Assembly: GCA_903970465.1 (NCBI GenBank)
Contig: CAJCIO010000097.1
Span: forward strand, 1 to 64,000
Length of the DNA: 64,000 nt
Source of the DNA: Gammaproteobacteria bacterium
GTDB taxonomy: Bacteria; Pseudomonadota; Gammaproteobacteria; Pseudomonadales; Pseudomonadaceae
Reading direction: 5' to 3'
In this document: positions 1-8,328 of the stretch, one piece after another
Layout: each line of letters begins with the position of its first letter
Position numbering within the stretch: the stretch's first letter is position 1
The notes under the pieces: model-generated
The model's input: only the letters and a program-made list of their open reading frames with translations
Databases searched by the model: none
Told to the model about the DNA's origin: nothing
Program-made: the position numbers and the translations under genes

Positions 1-1331
1 AACAGCACGGTGCCCGCCAGTACCGGGAAGGCGCCGCCCTGAACGATCTTGGGCACGTTGGCGGCGAAGAACAGGCCGTCTACCAGCAAAAAGCCGATCA
101 ATATCGGGACCGCCAGCAGCGGCGGCCATTTCCACAGCAGCAGCATGACCGCCGACACCAGAATCGTGGTCATCAGCATGGTCCCGGTGACCGCCACGCC
201 ATAGGCCGAAGCCAGCGCGCCGGACGACTCGAACCCCACCACCAGCAGGATCACCCCGACCATCAGCGACCAATTGACCGCACCGATATAGATCTGCCCC
301 TCTTCGGCACTGGAAGTGTGCTGAATGTACATGCGCGGGATATAGCCGAGCTGGATGGCCTGCCGCGTAAGCGAGAAAGCACCGGAAATCACCGCCTGGG
401 AGGCGATCACCGTGGCCAGGGTCGACAGCGCCACCAAAGGAATCAGCGCCCAACTCGGCGCCAGCAGGTAGAACGGGTTGCGTGCCGTCTCTGCATCGGA
501 CAACAGCAAACCGCCTTGGCCGAAGTAGTTGAGCACCAATGCCGGCAGCACCAGGATGAACCAGGCGCGGGCGATCGGCTTGCGCCCAAAGTGGCCCATG
601 TCAGCGTACAACGCCTCGGCACCGGTCAATGCCAGCACCACGGCGCCCAGAATCGCCACGCCCATGCCAGGGTGGACTACGAAGAAGCGCACCGCCCACA
701 TCGGGTTGACCGCCTTGATCACCTCGGGATTCTGCACGATGCCGTACAGACCCAAGGCGCCCAGCACCAGAAACCACAGCACCATCACCGGGCCGAACAG
801 CTTGCCGATGCGCGCGGTGCCGCGACTCTGGATCAAGAACAGCGCCACCAGCACCACCAGCGACAGGGGCACGACCCAATGGTCGATACCATCGAACGCC
901 AGCTCCAGCCCCTCGATCGCCGAGAGCACCGACACCGCCGGGGTGATCATGCTGTCGCCATAGAACAGCGCAGCGCCCACCAGCCCGCAGACCACCAGCA
1001 GCGCCCGCAGACGCCGATGATTGGCGGCGGCACGGGCGGCCAGCGCTGTCAACGCCATGATCCCGCCCTCGCCCTGGTTGTCGGCGCGCAGTACGAACAG
1101 CATGTACTTGATCGAAACCACCCAGATCAGCGACCAGAAGATCAGCGACAGGATGCCCAACACACCATCATGGTTGACGGGGACCCCGTAACCTCCGGAA
1201 AACACCTCACGCAGGGTGTACAACGGGCTGGTACCAATGTCGCCATAGACCACGCCCACGGCCGCCACCAACATACCCACCGCACCTGGGCGAGAATGCC
1301 CGGTGCCCGCCTGACTGTTTGCCTGAACCAT
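1..1331 (-). CDS. kup: Low-affinity potassium transporter Kup (3' end outside window)
   Basis: Probable inner-membrane K+ uptake protein of the KUP/HAK/KT family, which imports potassium coupled to protons. The visible 443 codons begin MVQANSQAG and soon give the family signature [18 protein letters not shown], followed by many long hydrophobic segments (for example around [19 protein letters not shown] and [21 protein letters not shown]). Family members are about 630 residues, so roughly the last 190, including the cytoplasmic C-terminal domain, lie beyond the left edge. The ATG at 1331 is preceded at good spacing by AGGAG. It is transcribed divergently from rimO. Family assignment is firm; the condition of the missing end is unknown. 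Confidence 0.93.
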   Translation of the reverse strand, partial: MVQANSQAGTGHSRPGAVGMLVAAVGVVYGDIGTSPLYTLREVFSGGYGVPVNHDGVLGILSLIFWSLIWVVSIKYMLFVLRADNQGEGGIMALTALAARAAANHRRLRALLVVCGLVGAALFYGDSMITPAVSVLSAIEGLELAFDGIDHWVVPLSLVVLVALFLIQSRGTARIGKLFGPVMVLWFLVLGALGLYGIVQNPEVIKAVNPMWAVRFFVVHPGMGVAILGAVVLALTGAEALYADMGHFGRKPIARAWFILVLPALVLNYFGQGGLLLSDAETARNPFYLLAPSWALIPLVALSTLATVIASQAVISGAFSLTRQAIQLGYIPRMYIQHTSSAEEGQIYIGAVNWSLMVGVILLVVGFESSGALASAYGVAVTGTMLMTTILVSAVMLLLWKWPPLLAVPILIGFLLVDGLFFAANVPKIVQGGAFPVLAGTVL

Positions 1332-1610
1332 CAACCACTCCTGAAACCTGTACCTGGGCCCGCGAAAACTTTGAGGATCGGCGCACGTTCATGCGCATCG
1401 GGTCCCGACTCTTTGCGGCTCATCACGTGCAACCGAGCGCAACGCCGCGAAGCATAGCGCAGCACTCGTCGCATTTCCCTCTATAAAGCTGGTCAAGCGG
1501 CTTAGCCATGGATAGAATTGCGCACTTTTTGATCAAGAGGCGTCTGTAGCGCCCGCTTGGCCGCTTGCCCGCGACCGTTCAGATATCAAGATTCAATACC
1601 GAGGTTAGCC
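1332..1610. other. kup-rimO divergent intergenic region
   Basis: This 279-bp gap separates the divergent kup and rimO genes and must hold both promoters. I see a TATAAA-like hexamer at 1483-1488 but no convincing -35 partner, and no REP, terminator or RNA gene. Confidence 0.4.
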
Positions 1611-2948
1611 ATGTCCACCGTCCCTTCGTCAGCCGCCCCCAAGGTCGGTTTCGTTTCTCTGGGTTGCCCCAAGGCCCTGGTAGATTCCGAGCGCATCCTG
1701 ACCCAACTGCGCATGGAAGGCTACGAAGTGGTGGCGACCTATCAGGACGCCGACGTGGTGGTGGTCAATACCTGCGGTTTCATTGACAGCGCCAAGGCCG
1801 AATCGTTGGAAGTGATCGGTGAAGCCCTGGCGGAAAACGGCCGGGTCATCGTGACCGGTTGCATGGGCGTGGAAGAAAGCGCCATTCGCAATGTACACCC
1901 CAGTGTATTGTCGGTGACCGGCCCTCAGCAGTACGAACAGGTGGTCAATGCCGTGCACGACGTCGTGCCGCCGCGCAAGGATCACAACCCACTGATCGAC
2001 CTGGTGCCGCCGCAAGGCATCAAGCTCACCCCGCGCCACTACGCGTACCTGAAGATTTCCGAGGGCTGCAACCACAGTTGCAGCTTCTGCATCATCCCTT
2101 CAATGCGCGGCAAGCTGGTCAGCCGCCCGGTTGGCGACGTGCTGAGCGAAGCCGAGCGCCTGGTCAAGGCGGGCGTCAAGGAGCTGCTGGTCATCTCCCA
2201 GGACACCAGCGCCTATGGCGTCGACGTCAAGTACAAGACCGACTTCTGGAATGGCCAGCCAGTCAAGACCCGCATGCTCGAGCTGTGCCAGGCCCTCAGC
2301 AGCCTGGGCGTGTGGGTGCGCCTGCACTACGTGTATCCGTACCCGAACGTCGATGATGTGATTCCGCTGATGGCCGCCGGCAAGATCCTGCCGTATCTGG
2401 ACATCCCGTTCCAGCACGCCAGCCCGAAAGTGCTCAAGCTGATGAAACGCCCGGCCTTCGAAGACAAGACCCTGGCGCGCATCAAGAACTGGCGAGAGCA
2501 GTGTCCGGACCTGGTCATCCGTTCGACCTTCATCGTCGGCTTCCCGGGCGAGACCGAAGAAGACTTCCAGTACCTGCTCGACTGGCTCACCGAAGCGCAG
2601 TTGGACCGTGTCGGCTGCTTCCAGTACTCGCCGGTCGAAGGTGCTCCGGCCAACCTGCTGGACGCGGCTGTGGTGCCGGATGACGTCAAGCAGGATCGCT
2701 GGGACCGCTTCATGGCTCATCAGCAAGCCATCAGCGCTGCACGCCTGCAGATGAAGATCGGCAAGGAAATCGAAGTGCTGATCGATGAAGTCGACGAGCA
2801 AGGCGCAGTCGGCCGCTGCTTCTTCGACGCCCCGGAAATCGACGGCAACGTATTCATCGAAAACGATGGCAACATCAAGCCTGGCGACAAGATCTGGTGC
2901 CGGGTGACCGATGCCGATGAATATGATCTGTGGGCTACGCCACTGTAA
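1611..2948 (+). CDS. rimO: Ribosomal protein S12 methylthiotransferase RimO
   Basis: Radical-SAM methylthiotransferase that adds a methylthio group to the conserved Asp of ribosomal protein S12. The N-terminal domain carries the three Cys expected to hold one 4Fe-4S cluster (SLGCPKA at residue 19, NTCGF near 55, TGCMG near 84). The radical-SAM CxxxCxxC motif appears as CNHSCSFC near residue 150, and a C-terminal TRAM-like region follows. I chose the ATG at 1611 (445 residues, start [14 protein letters not shown]), preceded by GAGG, over an in-frame start at 1557, because the family begins just before the KVGFVSLGC motif. It looks monocistronic, with a REP pair following it. Confidence 0.95.
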   Translation: MSTVPSSAAPKVGFVSLGCPKALVDSERILTQLRMEGYEVVATYQDADVVVVNTCGFIDSAKAESLEVIGEALAENGRVIVTGCMGVEESAIRNVHPSVLSVTGPQQYEQVVNAVHDVVPPRKDHNPLIDLVPPQGIKLTPRHYAYLKISEGCNHSCSFCIIPSMRGKLVSRPVGDVLSEAERLVKAGVKELLVISQDTSAYGVDVKYKTDFWNGQPVKTRMLELCQALSSLGVWVRLHYVYPYPNVDDVIPLMAAGKILPYLDIPFQHASPKVLKLMKRPAFEDKTLARIKNWREQCPDLVIRSTFIVGFPGETEEDFQYLLDWLTEAQLDRVGCFQYSPVEGAPANLLDAAVVPDDVKQDRWDRFMAHQQAISAARLQMKIGKEIEVLIDEVDEQGAVGRCFFDAPEIDGNVFIENDGNIKPGDKIWCRVTDADEYDLWATPL

Positions 2949-2963
2949 TCACCACCAGTCGTA

Positions 2964-3041
2964 CTGGCCTCTTCGCCAGCGAGCTTTGCTCCCACTGGGT
3001 TGTTCTCACTACGTGGGACAAAGCTTGCTCGCGAAGACGGT
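2964..3041. repeat. REP pair (inverted)
   Basis: Two Pseudomonas REP-like sequences in opposite orientation: CCTCTTCGCCAGCGAGCTTT with GCTCCCAC, then GTGGGACAAAGCTTGCTCGC. They lie between rimO and the acetyltransferase gene. REP pairs of this kind are abundant in this genus and can form a stem in RNA or DNA. Confidence 0.8.
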
Positions 3042-3112
3042 AGTGGGGACGACAAAAATCTTTCCTGCCCACTATAGTTAGCCATGGCCAACCCGTCATG
3101 GAGACTGCCGCA

Positions 3113-3583
3113 ATGCCTTACGTGCCCACCATCGTCACACCCCACCTGAGTGACTACCCCGAGCTGACCAAGGTGTGGGAGTCGTCGGTGCGGGCGACGC
3201 ACAAGTTTCTGCCCGACGACTACATCCGCGAACTGCGGACCCTGGTGCTTGAGCACTACCTGGACGCCGTCATGCTGATCTGCATCCGCGATCCGCAGCA
3301 GCGCATCATGGGATTTGCCGGAGTCGCCGCCGGCAAGGTCGAGATGCTCTTCGTCGCCCCGCGCCATCGCGGCCAAGGCGTGGGCAAGCAATTGCTCACC
3401 TACGCCATCGAACACCTGAATGCCGATCTGATCGACGTCAACGAGCAGAACGCCCAGGCCGTGGGCTTCTATTTCAAACAGGGTTTCGAAGTCATCGGCC
3501 GCTGCGAGCAGGACGGCTTGGGGCACCCCTACCCTTTGCTGCACTTGCGCCTGGCCGCCCGGCAGAGTGTACGCAGCGCCTGA
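3113..3583 (+). CDS. GNAT family N-acetyltransferase (YjaB-like)
   Basis: Predicted acetyl-CoA-dependent N-acetyltransferase of 156 residues, acting on an unknown substrate. The acetyl-CoA-binding motif A is visible as VAPRHRGQGVGKQLL near residues 85-99, followed by the typical NEQNAQAVGFYFKQGF segment (motif B). The N-terminal WESSVRATHKFL stretch resembles the YjaB/YhhY-like branch of small GNAT proteins. I chose the ATG at 3113 because GGAG lies 9 bases upstream; the in-frame ATG at 3098 overlaps that ribosome-binding site and has none of its own. It stands alone between a REP pair and the next gene. Confidence 0.85.
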   Translation: MPYVPTIVTPHLSDYPELTKVWESSVRATHKFLPDDYIRELRTLVLEHYLDAVMLICIRDPQQRIMGFAGVAAGKVEMLFVAPRHRGQGVGKQLLTYAIEHLNADLIDVNEQNAQAVGFYFKQGFEVIGRCEQDGLGHPYPLLHLRLAARQSVRSA

Positions 3584-3655
3584 GCGAAGATTTAACGGCC
3601 AATATCCTGCGTCACGCGGGTACAATGGCGGCCTTATCTTGCAACGGTCGCTGTC

Positions 3656-4366
3656 ATGTCTGAACCCACTCGCCTTTCCAAACGCCTGATCGAACTGGTC
3701 GGGTGCTCGCGCCGTGAGGCAGAGCTGTTCATCGAGGGCGGCTGGGTCCGGGTGGACGGCGAAATCGTCGACGAACCGCAATTCAAGGTCGAGGCTCAGC
3801 GCGTCGAGCTCGATGCACAAGCCAAGGCCGTAGCGCCCGACCCGATCACCTTGCTGGCGCACCAGCCCGCCGATCATAGCCGCGAACAATTGCAGCGGGT
3901 ACTGGCTCCGGAAAATCTGTCCGAAGCCCATCGCTACGGCAAGCGGCCGTTGCGCGGGCACTTCGTGCGCCTGAGCTGCGCCGCCGAGCTGCCCGAGTAC
4001 TGCGCCGGCCTGCAGGTATTTACCCAGGATTGGCGCATCGCCCGCAAGCTCAGCGACGACATCGCCAAACTGGAGCAGGAGTTCGTCGTCGAAATCAGCG
4101 GCGACATGAGCGAGCATGGCCTCAACCGCCTGCAGCATGGCGTCACTTACAAGGGCAAGTCGCTGCCACCGGTGAAAGTCAGCTGGCAGAACGAAACCCG
4201 CCTGCGCATCGTACTGAAAAACCCGTTGCCGGGTGTCTTGGTGCAACTGTGCAACAGCGTCGGGCTGAACGTGGTGTCGATCCGTCGCATCCGTATCGGC
4301 GGCGTATCCATGGGCAAACTGCCCGTCGGCGAATGGCGCTATATGGCGACCACCGAGAAGTTCTAA
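3656..4366 (+). CDS. S4-domain, RsuA/RluB-like pseudouridine synthase homologue, catalytic Asp missing
   Basis: A 236-residue protein with an N-terminal S4 RNA-binding domain (about residues 6-55, SRREAELFIEGGWVRVDG) and a C-terminal domain collinear with small-ribosomal-type pseudouridine synthases (TRLRIVL, then RRIRIGGVSMGKLPVGEWR). In active family members the catalytic motif reads RLDxDTxGL. Here the aligned segment is ELPEYCAGL at residues 111-119, so the catalytic Asp is Pro113. The later basic EGRNRQIRRM helix is replaced by NPLPGVLVQL. It would normally be annotated as an rRNA pseudouridine synthase, but from the sequence it looks like an RNA-binding protein without that activity. 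yehS follows after 54 bp. Confidence 0.85.
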   Translation: MSEPTRLSKRLIELVGCSRREAELFIEGGWVRVDGEIVDEPQFKVEAQRVELDAQAKAVAPDPITLLAHQPADHSREQLQRVLAPENLSEAHRYGKRPLRGHFVRLSCAAELPEYCAGLQVFTQDWRIARKLSDDIAKLEQEFVVEISGDMSEHGLNRLQHGVTYKGKSLPPVKVSWQNETRLRIVLKNPLPGVLVQLCNSVGLNVVSIRRIRIGGVSMGKLPVGEWRYMATTEKF

Positions 4367-4420
4367 GCCGTTTTCAGGCGTCGCCGAGTTGGCGACGTCG
4401 TTTATCCAGGATTCGATTTC

Positions 4421-4882
4421 ATGATTCAAAACGATGTACTGCGCAGCGTGCGCTACATGATCGACATCGGCGACGCCAAAGTCGTCGAGCTGATCAAACT
4501 CGGTGGTGGCGAAGCGACCAGGGAAGAAGTCGCCGCCTACCTTACCAAGGAAGAGGAAGAAGGCTTCGTCCATTGCCCCGACACGGTGCTGGCGTACTTT
4601 CTCGATGGCCTGGTGATCCTCAAGCGTGGCAAGGATGACAGCCGTCCAGCCCAGCCGATCGAACTGCCGGTGACCAACAACTCCGTGCTGAAAAAGCTGC
4701 GCGTGGCCTTCGAACTCAAGGAAGACGACATGCACGCCATCCTCAAGTCCGTGGAGTTCCCGGTGTCCAAGCCGGAACTCAGCGCCCTGTTCCGCAAGGC
4801 CGGCCACAATAACTATCGCCCGTGCGGCGACCAGTTGCTGCGCAATTTCCTCAAGGGCTTGACCCTGCGCGTGCGCGGCTGA
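4421..4882 (+). CDS. DUF1456 (YehS-like) protein
   Basis: A 153-residue protein of the DUF1456 family. The domain appears twice: residues about 3-70 (NDVLRSVRYMIDIGD ... DTVLAYFLDGLVI) and 83-150 (NNSVLKKLRVAFELKEDD ... GDQLLRNFLKGL). The function is unknown; E. coli YehS is the named relative. It lies 54 bp after the S4-domain gene on the same strand and may be cotranscribed with it. It is followed by REP sequences. Confidence 0.85.
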   Translation: MIQNDVLRSVRYMIDIGDAKVVELIKLGGGEATREEVAAYLTKEEEEGFVHCPDTVLAYFLDGLVILKRGKDDSRPAQPIELPVTNNSVLKKLRVAFELKEDDMHAILKSVEFPVSKPELSALFRKAGHNNYRPCGDQLLRNFLKGLTLRVRG

Positions 4883-4893
4883 GGCTAGCCATA

Positions 4894-4982
4894 CCGGCCT
4901 CTTCGCGAGCACGCTTTGCTCCTGCAGTGAACAGCGCTATAGGCTTACACTGTGGGAGCGGGCTCTGCCCGCGAAGGCGATC
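4894..4982. repeat. REP pair (inverted)
   Basis: One unit reads CCGGCCTCTTCGCGAGCACG with GCTCCTGC. The second, inverted, reads GTGGGAGCGGGCTCTGCCCG with CGAAGGCGAT. The pair fills most of the gap between yehS and the small secreted-protein gene. Confidence 0.8.
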
Positions 4983-5021
4983 TTTGCACCACTTTGCTAT
5001 GGCTATGCCAAGGAGCCTGAC

Positions 5022-5216
5022 GTGTCACTGCATACTCTGTGGATCGCCCTGCTGCTGTCGAGCCTGACCGGCCTGTGCGAAGCGAAGCCTGCATATTGGT
5101 ACCGGTGGCAGAGCAAGACCCAGGAAGGCATCTACGTCTGCTCGCAAACCTACCCGGGCATTGGATGGATACGCATCGCCGGCCCCTTCAAGATCGCCGG
5201 CTGCAAATCATTCTGA
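5022..5216 (+). CDS. Small predicted secreted protein, 64 aa
   Basis: An open frame from a GTG at 5022, with a strong AAGGAG seven bases upstream, gives 64 residues. Residues 1-21 look like a signal peptide: a short start, the hydrophobic stretch LWIALLLSSLTGL, and a likely cut after CEA. The mature part would be about 43 residues, aromatic-rich (YWYRW), with two cysteines at 40 and 61 that could form a disulphide in the periplasm. I do not recognise the family. It sits 34 bp before trmO. The ribosome-binding site and signal peptide support a real gene, but the shortness limits certainty. Confidence 0.6.
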   Translation: MSLHTLWIALLLSSLTGLCEAKPAYWYRWQSKTQEGIYVCSQTYPGIGWIRIAGPFKIAGCKSF

Positions 5217-5250
5217 TCGCTCTCCCTGAGCCCCCGCTACATGGTGCCCC

Positions 5251-5937
5251 ATGAGCCATAGCGTTTCCCCGGTCGGCTTCGTCCGCTCCTGCTTCAAAGA
5301 AAAATTCGCCATACCTCGCCAACCTCAACTCGCTCCGGCTGCCCGCGGCGTTGTGGAACTGGTGGCGCCGTTCAATAACGGTGAGGCGGTGCAAGGCCTG
5401 GAGCAGGTCAGCCATGTGTGGCTGGTGTTTCTATTCCATCAAGCCCTGGAAGACAAACCGCGCCTCAAAGTTCGCCCGCCGCGCCTGGGCGGGAATACTT
5501 CAATGGGGGTCTTTGCCACCCGGGCGACCCACCGGCCCAATGGTATTGGCCAGTCGGTAGTGCGCCTGGACAAGGTCGAGGCAAGCAAGCTCTGGGTGTC
5601 CGGCATCGATCTGCTGGACGGCACCCCAGTGCTGGATATCAAACCGTACGTGCCCTATGCCGATATCATCGCTGGGGCACGCAATCAGATGGCCAGTGCT
5701 GCGCCCGAACTGATTGCTGTGCAATGGCATGACACTGCGCTCCACAGTGCCCGTGAGCAGGGTCAGCGCCTTGGCGAGCCGCTGGTGGAGCTGATCGAGC
5801 AGTGCCTGGCACAGGACCCACGTCCGGCCTATCAAGTGCCAACCCCGGAGCGCCAATACGGCGTGCGGCTGTGGGATGTGGAGGTGCGATGGCACTATCC
5901 CGAGCCTGGGCTGATCCGCGTCCTGGAAGTGATTTGA
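5251..5937 (+). CDS. trmO: tRNA (N6-threonylcarbamoyladenosine37-N6)-methyltransferase TrmO
   Basis: Predicted SAM-dependent methyltransferase that methylates t6A37 of certain tRNAs to m6t6A, a fine-tuning step of the anticodon loop. The 228-residue protein shows the TsaA/VirR-type fold signatures: an N-terminal SPVGFVRSCFKEKFAIPRQP, then LEQVSHVWLVFLFH, TRATHRPNGIGQSVVRL and LDGTPVLDIKPYVPYAD. These are the most conserved TrmO blocks. The length is usual for the two-domain gammaproteobacterial form. It reads toward fpr (convergent). Confidence 0.93.
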   Translation: MSHSVSPVGFVRSCFKEKFAIPRQPQLAPAARGVVELVAPFNNGEAVQGLEQVSHVWLVFLFHQALEDKPRLKVRPPRLGGNTSMGVFATRATHRPNGIGQSVVRLDKVEASKLWVSGIDLLDGTPVLDIKPYVPYADIIAGARNQMASAAPELIAVQWHDTALHSAREQGQRLGEPLVELIEQCLAQDPRPAYQVPTPERQYGVRLWDVEVRWHYPEPGLIRVLEVI

Positions 5938-6031
5938 TCGCTGTGGGACTAGCTCTGCCCAAAGGGGCGCTGCGGTGCCCGGACGCCTTTCTGGGCATGG
6001 CCCAGGCCCCCAGGGTCAAGCGATCGGACAT

Positions 6032-6066
6032 GAAAAAGCCGCTCGACCAGTGTGGGTGGAGCGGCT
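6032..6066 (-). terminator. Rho-independent terminator of fpr
   Basis: On the minus strand the stem GAGC-type arms AGCCGCTC (6059-6066) and GAGCGGCT (6037-6044), 8 bp with a 14-base loop, are followed by a U run (A run at 6032-6037 on the plus strand). It lies just after the fpr stop codon. Confidence 0.8.
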
Positions 6067-6082
6067 CTTTGATCGGCGCCGA

Positions 6083-6862
6083 TTACTTCTCGACGAAGGC
6101 GCGCTCGATCAGGTAGTCACCTGGCTCGCGCATACGCGGCGAAACGGTGAGACCAAAGCTGTTGAGCACTTCGCTGGTCTCGTCGAGCATGCTCGGGCTG
6201 CCGCACAGCATCGCACGGTCGTCCTGAGGATTGATCGGTGGCAGGCCGATATCGCTGAACAACTTGCCGCTGCGCATCAGGTCGGTCAGGCGCCCTTCGT
6301 TCTCGAACGGCTCGCGCGTCACGGTGGGGTAGTAGATCAGCTTGTCACGCAGCGCTTCGCCGAAGAACTCGTTGGCCGGCAGATGCTCGGTGATGAATTC
6401 GCGGTAAGCGACTTCGTTCACATAACGCACGCCGTGGCAGAGGATGACCTTTTCGAAGCGCTCGTAGGCTTCCGGGTCCTGGATGACGCTCATGAACGGC
6501 GCCAGGCCAGTACCGGTGCTCAGCAGGTACAAGTGCTTGCCAGGCTTGAGGTCGTCAAGCACCAGAGTACCGGTAGGCTTCTTGCTGATGATGATCTCGT
6601 CGCCTTCCTTGAGATGCTGCAGCTGCGAGGTCAGCGGACCATCCGGCACCTTGATGCTGAAGAACTCCAGATGCTCTTCCCAGTTAGGGCTGGCGATGGA
6701 ATAGGCACGCATCAACGGACGACCGTTGGGCTGCTGCAGACCGATCATCACGAACTGCCCGTTCTCGAAGCGCAGGCCTGGATCACGCGTGCACTTGAAG
6801 CTGAACAGGGTGTCGTTCCAGTGGTGCACACTGAGAACGCGTTCGTGGTTCATGTTGCTCAT
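6083..6862 (-). CDS. fpr: Ferredoxin-NADP+ reductase Fpr
   Basis: FAD-dependent ferredoxin/flavodoxin-NADP+ oxidoreductase, which moves electrons between NADPH and ferredoxin in iron-sulfur biogenesis and oxidative-stress defence. The 259-residue protein has the FAD-binding motif RPLMRAYSIASP (near residues 48-59), the NADP-binding LLSTGTGLAPFMSV segment, and a C-terminal tail YLIERAFVEK typical of the bacterial subclass. It is divergent from the LysR gene finR; in P. putida the orthologous pair is known, with FinR activating fprA under superoxide stress. Two close start codons exist (MSNMNHERV). Confidence 0.95.
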   Translation of the reverse strand: MSNMNHERVLSVHHWNDTLFSFKCTRDPGLRFENGQFVMIGLQQPNGRPLMRAYSIASPNWEEHLEFFSIKVPDGPLTSQLQHLKEGDEIIISKKPTGTLVLDDLKPGKHLYLLSTGTGLAPFMSVIQDPEAYERFEKVILCHGVRYVNEVAYREFITEHLPANEFFGEALRDKLIYYPTVTREPFENEGRLTDLMRSGKLFSDIGLPPINPQDDRAMLCGSPSMLDETSEVLNSFGLTVSPRMREPGDYLIERAFVEK

Positions 6863-6982
6863 TGACGATGGCTCCTGAAAGAACGGTGCGCTGACCAGAG
6901 AGCGCGATTGCGCAATAGTTTAAAGCCAGCAACAATATCTGTTAACTGAATTATCAAGATATAGGTTATCGGTTATATCGAT
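6863..6982. promoter_or_regulatory. fpr/finR divergent regulatory region
   Basis: This 120-bp A+T-rich gap between divergent fpr and finR should contain both promoters and the FinR operator. Visible dyads are GTTAAC near 6941 and ATATCGATAT at 6975-6984, the latter overlapping the finR ATG. finR has no clear Shine-Dalgarno sequence. The operator itself is inferred from the arrangement and from the known P. putida finR-fprA control. Confidence 0.5.
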
Positions 6983-7909
6983 ATGCGATTCACTCTAAGA
7001 CAACTCCAAGTATTCGTTGCCGTCGCCCAGCAGGAAAGCGTCTCCCGCGCGGCCGTGCAATTGGCGCTGTCGCAGTCGGCCGCCAGCACCTCGATCACCG
7101 AGCTGGAACGCCAAACCAGCTGCCAGCTGTTCGACCGTGCCGGCAAGCGCCTGAGCCTCAACGCTCTGGGCCATCAACTGCTGCCCCAAGCCGTTGCCTT
7201 GCTCGATCAGGCCAAGGAGATCGAAGACCTGCTCAACGGTAAATCCGGCTTCGGCTCCCTGGCGGTGGGTGCGACACTGACCATCGGCAACTACCTGGCG
7301 ACGTTGCTGATCGGCCATTTCATGCAGATTCACCCGGAAAGCCAGGTGAAGCTGCACGTGCAGAATACCGCCAACATCGTCCAGCAAGTCGCCCACTACG
7401 AGATCGACCTGGGGTTGATCGAGGGCGACTGCAGCCATCCCGATATCGAGGTGCAGCCCTGGGTCGAGGATGAACTGGTGGTGTTCTGCTCACCTAAGCA
7501 CCCGCTCGCCAACAGTGGCCCAGCCAGCATGGAAACCCTGACGCGAGAGGCCTGGATACTCCGCGAGCAGGGCTCCGGTACCCGGCTGACGTTCGACCAG
7601 GCCATGCGCCATCATCGCTCTACGCTCAATGTACGTCTGGAGCTCGAACACACCGAGGCGATCAAACGCGCGGTTGAATCAGGCTTGGGCATCGGCTGCA
7701 TCTCGCGGCTCGCCCTGCGTGATGCCTTTCGCCGCGGCAGCCTGGTGGCCGTGCAGACGCCGGAGCTGGATCTGGCCCGGCAGTTCTTCTTTATCTGGCA
7801 CAAGCAGAAGTACCAGACCTCGGCGATGCGCGAGTTCCTCGACCTGTGCCGCTCATTCACCCACGGCGTGCGGCGCAGCGACGAGATCGTGTTGCCGGAC
7901 ATTGCCTGA
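6983..7909 (+). CDS. finR: LysR-type regulator FinR
   Basis: A 308-residue LysR-family transcription regulator. The N-terminal winged helix-turn-helix is clear (MRFTLRQLQVFVAVAQQES, then AAVQLALSQSAASTSITELE, residues 1-60), followed by the periplasmic-binding-like effector domain (FGSLAVGATLTIGNYLATLL and EAIKRAVESGLGIGCISRLA). Its position, divergent from fpr, matches P. putida FinR, which is required for fprA induction by superoxide generators. The function is therefore assigned from synteny plus family, not from sequence alone. Confidence 0.85.
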   Translation: MRFTLRQLQVFVAVAQQESVSRAAVQLALSQSAASTSITELERQTSCQLFDRAGKRLSLNALGHQLLPQAVALLDQAKEIEDLLNGKSGFGSLAVGATLTIGNYLATLLIGHFMQIHPESQVKLHVQNTANIVQQVAHYEIDLGLIEGDCSHPDIEVQPWVEDELVVFCSPKHPLANSGPASMETLTREAWILREQGSGTRLTFDQAMRHHRSTLNVRLELEHTEAIKRAVESGLGIGCISRLALRDAFRRGSLVAVQTPELDLARQFFFIWHKQKYQTSAMREFLDLCRSFTHGVRRSDEIVLPDIA

Positions 7910-7922
7910 AGCGCACGTCCTG

Positions 7923-8285
7923 TTACAACAGGATCACCGCCCAGACGATACCGATCATGGTCATGGCTACGAACTGGGCGGCGCTGCCCATGTCCTTGGC
8001 GTTTTTCGAAAGTGGATGCAGATCAAGGGAAATCCGGTCAATGGCAGCCTCGATCGCCGAGTTGATCAGCTCGACGATCAATGCGAGCAGGCATACCGCA
8101 ATCATCAGCGCACGCTCAACTCGGCTGACGTTCAGCATAAAGGCGACAGGGATCAGCAACACATTGGCGATTACCAACTGTCGAAACGCCGCTTCGCCGG
8201 TGAACGCCGCTTGCAGGCCTGCCAGTGAATAACCACCGGCATTGAAGATACGCTTGAGGCCTTTTTGGCCTTTGAAAGGAGACAT
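7923..8285 (-). CDS. dgkA: Diacylglycerol kinase DgkA
   Basis: Small integral-membrane kinase that phosphorylates diacylglycerol released by membrane-derived glucan or lipopolysaccharide modification back to phosphatidic acid. At 120 residues it has the family's usual length, with an N-terminal amphipathic region (GLKRIFNAGGYSLAGLQAAF), three hydrophobic segments, and the active-site helix ALIVELINSAIEAAIDRI (conserved Glu, Asn, Glu). It is convergent with finR, 13 bp away, and upstream of it on the same strand lies erdR, so erdR-dgkA may be cotranscribed. Confidence 0.93.
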   Translation of the reverse strand: MSPFKGQKGLKRIFNAGGYSLAGLQAAFTGEAAFRQLVIANVLLIPVAFMLNVSRVERALMIAVCLLALIVELINSAIEAAIDRISLDLHPLSKNAKDMGSAAQFVAMTMIGIVWAVILL

Positions 8286-8328
8286 GAATAAAGGAATGCC
8301 TGAAGTGTCAGAAAATGGCCATCAGCGC

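Noticed and set aside
2720..4912. 730-codon minus-strand frame spanning the GNAT, S4-domain and yehS genes
   Set aside because: It runs antisense through three well-supported genes and their gaps, with a low-complexity composition; a compositional shadow.
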